Assembly: GCF_002994635.1 (NCBI RefSeq)
Contig: NZ_PVNL01000013.1
Coordinates: 1 to 64,000 of the forward strand
Direction of reading: 5' to 3'
Length of the DNA stretch: 64,000 bases
Source of the DNA: Enhygromyxa salina
GTDB taxonomy: Bacteria > Myxococcota_A > Polyangia > Nannocystales > Nannocystaceae
Under the pieces are notes generated by a model, which was given only the letters and a program-made list of their open reading frames with translations, was not told the DNA's origin and did not search any database. Position 1 is the stretch's first letter; each line of letters begins with the position of its first letter. The position numbers were made by a program, and so were the translations under genes. Below, one piece after another: positions 26,670 to 39,000 of this stretch.

Positions 26670-26741
26670 CTTCACGTGCACGAGGCCCCGCGAGTCGGGT
26701 ATCGTCGCCCGCCGGTCCACCGAGGATCGCGGGCGCCCGCG

Positions 26742-29656
<2,915 letters not shown>

Positions 29657-29660
<4 letters not shown>

Positions 29661-30337
29661 CCCACTCATTTCGCATCCAATGGCACGACCCCAACTCCAA
29701 CAACAGCGGCTCGCTGCGTGGTCGTCACGCCCGCCATGACGACTGGGAGTCGCTCGACGAATTCACCCTCTCCGCCGGCTCGAGCTACGACTTTTACCTG
29801 TCCGTGGTCGAAGGCGTGGACTACACGACCTTCGTCACGATCGAAGTTGGGGGCCAGATCTTCGGAGCCAAGGTCGCTCCGTTCATCCATGACGATCAAG
29901 GCAGCGGCAACCAGGACGCGATCCACCTCGGCCCGCTCGCGCTCAGCAGCACCGCGCTCACGGTCAAGGCGAGCGTGCTGGTCAGCGACGATCCCAAAGT
30001 CCACGTGACCTGGGGGAAGGGCGGCAGCAGCAACAACGCGACCGTCAGCCTGATCTGGACCGGCTCGGGCGGCTGGACCGACGGCGCCGGCCGTCCGATC
30101 CCCGATCCGATCGAGGTCGAGACCTACAACCTCGTCGTGATCCAGGTCAGTGATCAGAGCCACAGCGTCAGCACCGTGGCGATCTACGAGGCCCAGGCGC
30201 TGGTCGGCGAGCTGATCGACAACGGCCTCGGCCAGGCGTCCGCGACCCTGGTCCAGCCCACCGGGGCGTCCGACTCCACCTATACAGTCAACGTGTTCAA
30301 CGTGCTCTCCGACTCCGGCATCCTCGCGGTCAACTGA
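29657..30337 (+). CDS. QWHD-motif beta-rich protein, copy B
   Basis: 226 residues. The start (ATGA) overlaps the kinase stop. Blocks shared with the protein at 16643 are FRIQWHDP, ESLDEFTLSAGSSYDF, IFGAKVAPF, VLVSDDPKVHVT and SLIWTGSGGW. No signal peptide, no transmembrane helix, no family I recognise. Coupling to the kinase suggests it is needed in fixed ratio to it, perhaps as a signal protein or substrate (inference). The next gene converges on it 16 bp away. Confidence 0.85.
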
Positions 30338-30353
30338 CGGCCACTCGCCCCCG

Positions 30354-31820
30354 TCACGAGCCGTCCGGCTGGTCGAGCTTGTGCTTCTTGATCAGGCGGA
30401 GCAGCTGAAACCGGTTGCGCAGCCCCAGCAGCCGCCAGGCTCGCTCCCGAACCCCGCCTGCCTGCTCGAGCGCGGCGCTGATCTGCGCGGCGGTCAGGCT
30501 CGCGTGATCGACCCTGGCGATCGGCGCAGGCGTGGGCTCGACCGTGGCTGCGGCCGCTGGATCGAGGTCGAGCTGGCTGCGACCTTCGACGGCGCTGCGC
30601 ATCAGGGCGGTCCACAGCAACCCGTCGAGCTCGCGGACGTGGGTCTTGTAGCTGCGCCCGATCAGGTCGCGGATCAAGCTCGATTCGATCGCCGGAAACG
30701 CGTGGGCGGGATCGCGGCCGCCAAACAAGCGTCGCGCAGCGCTCGCGTCATCGCTGGCCAGGCGGCGCAGGAGCTCGACGATCAACAGCGCGATGTCCTC
30801 GCGCCGCTCGGGCAGGCCCGGGACCGCGATCTGAAGCCGGAACCGGGCCGCGAAGTCGTGCTTGAGCTGATTGAACCGGCGATTGGTCGCGGCGATCAAG
30901 CGCAGGTCCGCGCGCTGGGCTCGGGCGTCGCCAAGCCGTTGATACTCGCCACGATCGAGCACCCGCAACAAGTGGGCTTGCAGCTCGTGGCTGAGCTCGC
31001 CGATCTCGTCGAGGAACAGCGAGCCGTCGTGGGCCGCGCCGATCAACCCAGTCCGCGCGGGCATCCCTGGGTTGGGGTAGTCGCGGATGTTGCCGAACAG
31101 CTCGGCGTCGATCAGCCCCTCGGGGAAGGTCGCCGCGTTGCGCGAGACCAGGGCTTGGCGCGCCCGGCCCGACAACGCGTGCACCGCCTGCGCGACCAGC
31201 TCCTTGCCGACCCCGCTCGGACCGCCGACCAGCACGTGGACGTCGCGCTGGGCCGCGAACCAGATCTGCCCGCGCAAGGCCCACGCGGGCGGACTCTCGC
31301 CGACCATCCCGAACGCATCGGCGCGCCCGAAGCTGGGCAGCAGCTGCTCCGGTAGCTCGATCACAGGCAGCTCGGCCGGACGCTGGGCGACCAGCAAGAC
31401 CAGCTCACCGCGCAGCTCGACGACCGCGCCCACCCGAACTGGAACTGGCCGCGTGGCGACCCTTCCGTCGATCTCGAGGGTTCGGCGGCCGAGGTTCTCG
31501 ATCGTCAGCGAGTCGGCCTGGCTCGCGCGGATCCGCAGCTGGACCCGCGAGATCCGCGAGCTGGTCAGCGCGCCCGTCACCTGGTTGCTGCCCGGTCGCT
31601 GGCGGATCAGCGCCAGGCGCTCTTCCGAAGCCTCACCGGGACCCTCCCCGCGACCGAAGATCCAGCCACCGTCGGGCTCGCGCGCGGGGTCCGTGAGCAA
31701 GACCTCGCCGATCCGCTCGGGCTCGTCACGGCTCCAGACCACGACCAACGCGGGAAATTCGGGCACCCGTCGGACCGCGTCGGCCGAGCTCTGATCCGCG
31801 CTGATCGTAACCGTCTCCAC
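30354..31820 (-). CDS. FHA-AAA+-Fis enhancer-binding regulator, copy B
   Basis: 488 residues from a GTG start. FHA-like region: GGWIFGRG, RISRVQLRIRA, NLGRRTLEIDG. AAA+: Walker A GPSGVGKE and Walker B GSLFLDEIGEL. The GAFTGA position is DYPNPG, as in copy A. The C-terminal HTH reads EQAGGVRERAWRLLGL then RNRFQLLRLIKK, almost the recognition helix of copy A. It is transcribed away from the triple-repeat/RHS operon B; the shared 218-bp gap contains twin operator sites starting 40 bp upstream of this GTG, so the protein may also control itself. Confidence 0.9.
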   Translation of the reverse strand: METVTISADQSSADAVRRVPEFPALVVVWSRDEPERIGEVLLTDPAREPDGGWIFGRGEGPGEASEERLALIRQRPGSNQVTGALTSSRISRVQLRIRASQADSLTIENLGRRTLEIDGRVATRPVPVRVGAVVELRGELVLLVAQRPAELPVIELPEQLLPSFGRADAFGMVGESPPAWALRGQIWFAAQRDVHVLVGGPSGVGKELVAQAVHALSGRARQALVSRNAATFPEGLIDAELFGNIRDYPNPGMPARTGLIGAAHDGSLFLDEIGELSHELQAHLLRVLDRGEYQRLGDARAQRADLRLIAATNRRFNQLKHDFAARFRLQIAVPGLPERREDIALLIVELLRRLASDDASAARRLFGGRDPAHAFPAIESSLIRDLIGRSYKTHVRELDGLLWTALMRSAVEGRSQLDLDPAAAATVEPTPAPIARVDHASLTAAQISAALEQAGGVRERAWRLLGLRNRFQLLRLIKKHKLDQPDGS

Positions 31821-31857
31821 CGCCGTTGAACGCTACACGCCGACGCTCTAGCTGTCG

Positions 31858-31890
31858 ACGTGCGCGCACGTGCGGCGAGCGTGCGCGCAC
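31858..31890 (+). promoter_or_regulatory. twin upstream activator sites, copy B
   Basis: ACGTGCGCGCACGT (31858-31871) is a perfect palindrome, and GTGCGCGCAC occurs again at 31881-31890. The cores start 21 bp apart and the first core is 84 bp upstream of the -24 GG, nearly the same geometry as at 13459-13547. They lie between the divergent regulator B and the triple-repeat gene. Confidence 0.7.
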
Positions 31891-31942
31891 CAAGGCGAGC
31901 GTCAACCAGCGTCGTTGCGTGCGGTCTGAGCCCGAGTTGGAC

Positions 31943-31958
31943 TGGCACGTGCGCTGCA
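31943..31958 (+). promoter_or_regulatory. sigma-54 (-24/-12) promoter, copy B operon
   Basis: TGGCACG-TGCG-CTGCA matches TGGCACG-N4-TTGCW except one T, with exact 12-bp GG-to-GC spacing. Initiation near 31969 gives a leader of about 70 bases to ATG 32039. Confidence 0.75.
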
Positions 31959-32038
31959 CCAGGTCTGGGCGAGCGCGAGGCCGCGTCGAGTTCGTCCCGA
32001 ACCGAAGGTCTGCGCCACACCCGACAAGGAACCTATCG

Positions 32039-32950
32039 ATGGCACTCAAAGCAATCTGGAAACGCACCAAACTCTCCGCTCTTCGCACCAACTCGACGGT
32101 CAACTTCGACTTTGGCCAAGCGGTGACCCCGGTGATGTTCGGCCTCAGCGGCTACTCACTCTCGTTCACCAAGGGCAAGGGCCACAACGTCGCCAGGATT
32201 CAGGCCTCGGCCGCCCTCGGGACCGGGGCCACCGGCGTGGTCCCCCTCGCGATGACCGCCCAGATGTACGACAACGGCGGCAACCAAGCCGACCCGGAGA
32301 CCTCGTACGTCGACTTCACCGTGCTCGGCTGGACCGGCTCGAACACGGGGACGGTCAGCCTCAGCACCGGTGTGCTGCAAGCCAGCGGGAGCACCTACGA
32401 GCCCCGCTCGATCCCGTCGACCGTCTACTCCTCGGGGCCCGCGCTCGGCGGATTCGAAGCCCACTACAGCGAGGGCGACAATCAGGTCATGACGATCAGC
32501 ATGGGCGCGACCCTCAGCGGGACCAACATCGCGCTCAGCGGTGACATGGTCGACAACAAGCGCCAACACGTCGCCGAGGTCGAGCTGATCGGCGGCGCGG
32601 TCCTGACCGGCGTCTCGACCCCCGGGTTCGCAATCAAGACCATCAGCAACCAACAGAGCGGCTCGAACGTGACGGTCTCGTTCGCGGACGCGATCCCGGC
32701 CAACACCAACCTGATCGACTGCGCGGCGTTCTTGAGCGGGTTCACGGCCACCTACCCGAGCGGCAAGGCCCACGACGTCGCCACGCTTCAAATTGGGCCC
32801 CAGACCGGCACCGGTCAGCCCTACGTGTCGGGGACCAACGTGATCGTGCCGGGCCCGAAAGCCTACATGACCGACAAGGGCCACCCGAGCCACGATCAGG
32901 ACGACGACGTCAGCGGCATCAATATGACGATCATCGGAATCTACGCATAG
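32039..32950 (+). CDS. triple-repeat beta-rich protein, copy B
   Basis: 303 residues, no signal peptide. Three repeats start GYSLSFTKGKGHNVARI (38), GFEAHYSEGDNQVMTI (138) and GFTATYPSGKAHDVATL (234); each is followed about 22-43 residues later by MYDN, MVDN or MTDK. The C-terminus TIIGIYA corresponds to LIVLGIPA in copy A. First gene behind the sigma-54 promoter of copy B and immediately upstream of the RHS gene, so the two products probably act together, for example as chaperone, coat or adaptor (inference). Family not recognised. Confidence 0.85.
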   Translation: MALKAIWKRTKLSALRTNSTVNFDFGQAVTPVMFGLSGYSLSFTKGKGHNVARIQASAALGTGATGVVPLAMTAQMYDNGGNQADPETSYVDFTVLGWTGSNTGTVSLSTGVLQASGSTYEPRSIPSTVYSSGPALGGFEAHYSEGDNQVMTISMGATLSGTNIALSGDMVDNKRQHVAEVELIGGAVLTGVSTPGFAIKTISNQQSGSNVTVSFADAIPANTNLIDCAAFLSGFTATYPSGKAHDVATLQIGPQTGTGQPYVSGTNVIVPGPKAYMTDKGHPSHDQDDDVSGINMTIIGIYA

Positions 32951-33007
32951 TCACCCCGATCGCCGACCTCCCCTTCAATCCCCACATCACAGTCCATTGT
33001 CACGAGT

Positions 33008-33051
33008 CACGTGAGTTCGTGGCGCGAATGGTCGCGCCACGAGCTCACGTG
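33008..33051 (+). other. 20-bp hairpin in the leader of RHS gene B
   Basis: Bases 33008-33027 pair with 33032-33051 along 20 positions with one G-T wobble and an ATGG loop. It ends 35 bases before ATG 33087 and starts 57 bases after the preceding stop. No T-run follows, so it is more likely an RNA processing or stability element, or an attenuator, than a simple terminator. As DNA it is also a near-perfect inverted repeat. Confidence 0.7.
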
Positions 33052-33086
33052 CTGATTCGCTCTTTGCCCTCCGCTTTGGTGCTCCA

Positions 33087-36000
33087 ATGTCAAAACAGGC
33101 CTCGTCCCCTTCGGTCCCCTCCATTCGCTCGTTCCAGTTCAACGCGACCACCGCCGGCAGCGTGAAGGACAGCGTCAACTTGTTTCGTGGCGATGTGAAC
33201 CTCGAGCAGCCGCTGTTCACGATGCCCGGCCGCACCGAGGCCACCGACGTCAAGGTCTCGCTGCTGTACCAGAGCAACGTCTATCACGACGCCATGACCT
33301 TCAATCGCGGGGCACCCACGAGCGTCGTGGGCCTGGGCTGGAGCTGCCCCGGTGACGCGATTGAGCTTCAGGGCAGCCCGGCCGAACCCGCCGGGGCCCG
33401 CCGCTACGCGCTGGTCCGCAATGGTGGCTCGAATCTCTTGGTCCGCGAGCCCGAGCAGCCGAGGTTGTTCGATCTGAGCGCGGCCGAGGCCGGCTCGCTG
33501 CTCCCCGGACAGCCGGTATCCCAGGCGCTGATCAGCAGCTTTGGCCAGCGCGGGCTGGCCGTCGATCCAAGCGCGACCGTGGCCGCCGCGCCCGAGCTCG
33601 AGGGCGGGCTGCGGATCATCGACGCGGCCGAGCAGCGCGAGTTTGTCTTGGCTCCCGCCGGGAGTGGCTGGACCGCGTTCGACGGCGGCGAGGCGTATCA
33701 GCTCGTCCAGTTTCAATTCAGCAAGGTGCTCTATTACCCGACCTGGGAGCGGTGGGTGGTGATCGATGACGCCGGCCAAGTGTCGTCCTACGGCGGGCTC
33801 GCCGACCCCGCGGTCCAGGGATTCTCGCGCTCGGTCGGCGACAGCGTCGAGTGGGCGGTGGTCTGGAGCTCGGCGTCAGGCGGGGCCGCGCGGTGGTCGG
33901 GTGCGTCCTCGCAGCCCAACGGCCAACGCCAGGTCGCGCGCGCCTGGAACCTCGCGAGTCGCACCAATCTGTGGGGGGATCAGATCCGCTATGCCTACAA
34001 TGAGCAATGGCCGGCCGACCCCAACACTGGCGTTCGCCCGGTCGTCGAGCAATTGGTGTGCAGCGGCGGGCAGCCCTACACCAAGGCCTGCTACCTGACC
34101 AGCATCACCGACGTGTTCGGCCGCCGCGCCGCGTTCAGCTACGCCGACAAGCTGTGGACCAGCGGCACGGGCAGCCCCCGCGAGTACGCCGATCCGCACA
34201 AACAGACGCCCGACAACGTCGCCAACGGCTGGCAGGATCGCTACGAGACCCAGTATCTCGCGTCGATCGAGGTCGTGGATCCCGAGGGCGAGCGGCTCTA
34301 CGGGATCGCGTTTGGCTATGAGCCGCGACCGGGCAACGGCTCGGCCAGCGCGGTCGCCAACGTCAACCCGTCGCCGACCAACGGCGATTCTGGTGACTTC
34401 TACAAGCGCTACCTGACCTCGGTGACCCTGAGCAACGAGTTTGGCGCGGCCCAGCCACCGATCTGCTTCAACTACTATCTCGACGCCACGCAGGAGTCCG
34501 GCTACAGCCCCGGCGCGCTGGCCTCGGCGACCTCGGCCGTCGGTGGGACCAGCCGCTGGCGCTACACCGAGCAGCAGCTCGATCTTTGTGATCGGACCCT
34601 CGCGGTCGTGCCCCCGGCGGAGCTTGGTACCTCCGTGACGCCGCGGACCTGGTTTGGTGACGACTACGCGGTGACCATGTGGTTCGACCTGCTCGGCAAC
34701 AAGGCCTCGCTGGCGATCCACACCTGGCAAGGCCGCTGGGACGCGTGGGCGCCCGCGTGGGGGCCGATCCTCGCGACCGAGGCGGCGGGCTTCGACCTCG
34801 ACTCGCTCGAGGTCGTGACCGGGACCGACTTTGTTGCGATCTCCTACGTCAGCGCCGAGCAGCGCAAGGTCTACGTGTTCAACAAAGATCCGCGGACGAC
34901 CGGCAATTGGTTGCCAGCCGAGATCGCCGACATCGAGACGGGACCCAGCACCCCGTGTCTGAGCTACTCGACCAGCTACGGGCCCGCCACCCTCGCCGCG
35001 GGCGGGACCTTCTTCCTGGTCCACTACGCCCCCGCGCTGCAGAGCTACGCCTATGATCGCTTGACGTGGCGGTGGTCGACGCGCGAGTGGTCGAACACGA
35101 CCGACACGCTCGGCGATGGCGCCCAAGTCGTGGCCCGGGGTGAGTACTGCCTGACCCTCGACGCCCAGGGTCGCTACGCGCTGAGCTACCTCGACCCCCG
35201 CCTGATCTGGCGATCCGGGACCAGCGGGACTCTGTCCAACCTCAACGATCCCAGCAAGGCGGTGCTGATCCCCGGGGCCTCGGTGGTCGTGGTCGGCCAG
35301 CTCCTGAGCGCGGGCTCGACCAGCCTCAGCTACAGCGTGACGATGCTGCAGTGGGACGCCGACTACCAGGTCCAGGTCACCAGCTTCAGCGCCACCGACT
35401 CGGCGCAGATCGACTGGGTCCCGCAGCTCATCGCCGACACCATGGTCGCCGTCGGCGGTCGGCTGTGGCGGTTTGACGGGCTCGTGTGGCTCCTCAACGA
35501 GGCCCTGGTCATCGCAACGCCGAGCTCGGGCTGGAACCAGCGCTACGCCTACGGGCCCGACTACGCGGTCCAGATCTATGTCGACGCCAACGAGCACGTG
35601 GCCCCCGACGGGGCCCGGGTGGTCGGCTACGACGCGGGCGTGGTCGGTGCGTGGAACGGCGCCCGGGCGATCCCCAGCAGCGCGTCGTTTGGCAGCACCG
35701 ACGCGTGGCCCTCGGCCGGCACCAGCGACTATCTGACGCTCGGTGAGTACCTCTACTACCGCAATGACGCGGCCGACTGGAGCACCGTGATTCAGGCGGG
35801 CCCGACCGAGAACCTCGCCGACCTGATCCCTGCTGGCGAGGCGCTCGAGACCGCCGCGACCATCAATCAAGGCCCGGCGTTCATCGCCTTCAACGCCACG
35901 GTCACCGCGACCGGCGCCCGTGCTCCGACCGCCGCGTTCGTGCTCGGCAACGGTCAGGCGCTGGCCGAGACCGACGTCGGCGCGGGCATGCGGATGATCG

Positions 36001-39000
36001 CCAGCAGCGATCCCGACTACGGACAGCCCGGGGTCAGCCCAGCCGGCCCGGCGACCTTGCTGCTGGTCCCCGACACCGCGATCTCGTTCACCCAGGCGCC
36101 CAGCTACGCGCTGTACCGCTACGTCGGCAACGAGCTCGACGGCAAGATCCGCCACTATCAGGTCTCGACCTTCGAGACCGACAACGGCTTCGGCCACCCG
36201 CTCGCCACCGCGATCAGCATTGACCCGACGACCGCGGCCTGTGACCCGAGCGGGCAGTTCATCAAGTACTACCGCTCCGTGGTCGCCCCGGGGGTCGCGA
36301 CGCTCGTGCTCGATCCGGCGACCGAGGCCCCGGCCAGCGGCGACGCGCCCTACGGCTTCGTCGCTGTCCGCTATCTCAACGGGGTCGAGCAGGTCGTCGG
36401 CCAGGAGCTCGGCGCGTCGGCCCTCGATGGGATGATGTTGGCGCTCGAGGCCCACGACAGCCAGGGCCTGCAGCTGTCGGCGGCCGAGCTCGCGTGGGAG
36501 GTCTACCAGGACATCGCGCCCGACCCGAGCGACGCTAGCGTCCCCTCGCGACCGCTCCGGGGCGGCTTCGCGGTCCAGTCCGGCGGCAGCCTGGTCCAGG
36601 ACGGAGTCAGCTCGACGCGGACCAGCAGCTACCGCGCCGCGGGCTTCGACGCGCCGTTCTCGACCACGCCGCTGAGCACGACCACCTCGGGCATGGGCTC
36701 GTCGGGGGTGATCGAGAGCCAGACCAGCGGCAGCTACCTGGCGATCCAGCTCGACGACGCGGTCAGCCAGGGAGTGTTCCGCACCCTCAACCTGCGCGCG
36801 CAGGCGGTCCAGACCACGACGCAGTGGCAGCGGGCCGGCGAGAATGCGCTGACGACCGCCGCGACGGCGACGACCTGGAAGGCGTGGGCCTCGCAGCTGG
36901 GCGCGAGCGTGGTGGTGCCGGCCAAGCAGGCCAGCTTTGCGTGGCTCGGCGACCCTGACCGCGCCGAGTTTCCGTTCGCCAGCTATCAGCCCAGCAGCTC
37001 GGTCCAGGGCTGGCGGCGGACCGAGTGCGTGAACGTTCGCAACGCACGTGGCCTGAGCATCGAGAGCCTCGACGCGATGGATGTGGCGTCCTCGGTGCTC
37101 TACGACAAGAGCGGCTCGCTACCGATCGCGGGCCTCGACAACGGCTCGATCACGGACGGTCAGTGGGCGTACCTCGGGTTCGAGGCCTACGAGGTCGACG
37201 CTGGCTGGACCCTGGCCGGGACCCGCGAGGTCGTCGGTGACGCCTACTTCGGCGGCCAGTCCGTGGGGCTCGGCGCGGCCGCGAGCGTGACCACCTCCGT
37301 CGAGGTGCTCCCGGGCGCCAACGGCTACGTGCTGGGCTTTGCGATCAAGACCCCGGTCGGCTTCGAGCCCGGCGCGGGCACCAGCTGGACGATCCGCTAC
37401 TCGGGCGGTGGCACAGCCCCCGAGCCGATCCCGCTGACCGCGACCGACGGGACCTGGGCGTTCCGCTCGATCGGCCTGCCCTTCGAGGCCAACGCTCGCC
37501 CGAGCTCGATCACGATCGCCGCCAGCAACTCCACGAGCGTCGAGATCCTGCTCGACAGCGTCTACCTGATCCCGCTTGGCGCGACCTTCTCGGCCCAGGC
37601 CTACGAGCCTCGCTACAACCAGACCGTCAGCGGGATGACCATGAGTGGGCTTGCGACTCGCTCGCTCTACGACCCCTTCCGGCAGGTCACCGGGGCGATC
37701 GACGAGCGCGGGATCCTGCGCAAGGCCGGGGGCAAGAGCCTCTCGCGGGCCAACTCCAGCGACGGCCAGTTCTCGACCAGCGCCCCCAACGGTGCGCTTC
37801 AGGTGGTGCTGGCGGAGGCTGGGATCTGCGACGACTTTCGGCGCGGCGGCGAGTGGCGAGCTCGCTGGTCCCCCAACAACGCCTCAGCCTGGACCCAAGC
37901 GCCGGGCCTGCTGAGCACGACCGACGGCGGCTCGCTCAGCTGGATCCCAGGTCCGGACAGCCTGACCAGCGCGGCCGTCGTCGTCGGCATCGCGTCCCCC
38001 AGCGGGCCGAGCAAGTCGATCTCACTCGACTTCGCCGACAACCACACGATCGCGTGGGAGCCCGGCCTCGGGTGGACCGCGTCGGGACCGGCCTGGTCCC
38101 CGCGCGCGCTCGCCCAGCCGCCGAGCATGGCCGGCGACTGGCTGTTGGTGTTCGGTGACGGCCAGCTGCTGTTCTTCGCCGGCAACCAGCTGATCTACAG
38201 CAGCCCGTGGACCGAAGGGGTGCCCAGCGACATCACGCTGATCGCCACAGGCCCGCTCGCGCTGCGCTACCTCGGGGTCGGCGGTGGCCCGCGGGTCAGC
38301 CTCGACTACAGCGACGGCAACGGGGTCGCGCTTCAGTCGCAGACCCTCAGTGGCGGCGACGCTGCGGTCGCGGCCACCATCACCGACGCCCTCGGTCGGA
38401 CCGTGGCCTCGACCAAGTTCGCGCCCGCGAGCTTCGAGAAGCCGACCGACCTGCCGATCCTCGCCTACCTGAACGGGTTCGTCGATCGTCAGGCGTTCCT
38501 GGCCGCGATGGCCGACAGCTGGGTGCTGACCGGGACCGTCGCCGACTACTACCGCGGTCAGACGATCGACGGCTACACCCCGTCCGACGACGGCGGCTAC
38601 CCCTACACGGGGACCCGCTACGAGCTCGCCCCCCGCGGGCGCAAGCTCGAGAGCGGTCTGCCCGGGACCAGCACGGCGATCCACGACGTCAGCCAGCCGC
38701 CCTCGACCCGCCAGACCACGTGGAGCAGCTACGGCTGCAACGCGGCGATCAACCTCGGTGGCGTCGAGATCGCCGCGGGCAGCTACTACGAGGAGCTCAC
38801 GACCGGGCCGCTCGGCAACGCGACCAAGCGCTGGCGGGCGTTCAACCGCAACCAGGTCGCCGCCGAGCTTGTCGACGCCTCGGCCGACGTCCTGACCCAG
38901 ACCAAGTGTCTGCGAGAGTGGCTCGAGCAGCGCGGTCACGTGGTCGGCAAGACCCAGGCGCTGACACCCAACCACTTCACCAACACCCAGATCAACAACG

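Noticed and set aside
26672..26741. Search for a sigma-54 promoter in front of kinase B
   Set aside because: No TGGC-like element with a GC 12 bp downstream; kinase B promoter left open.
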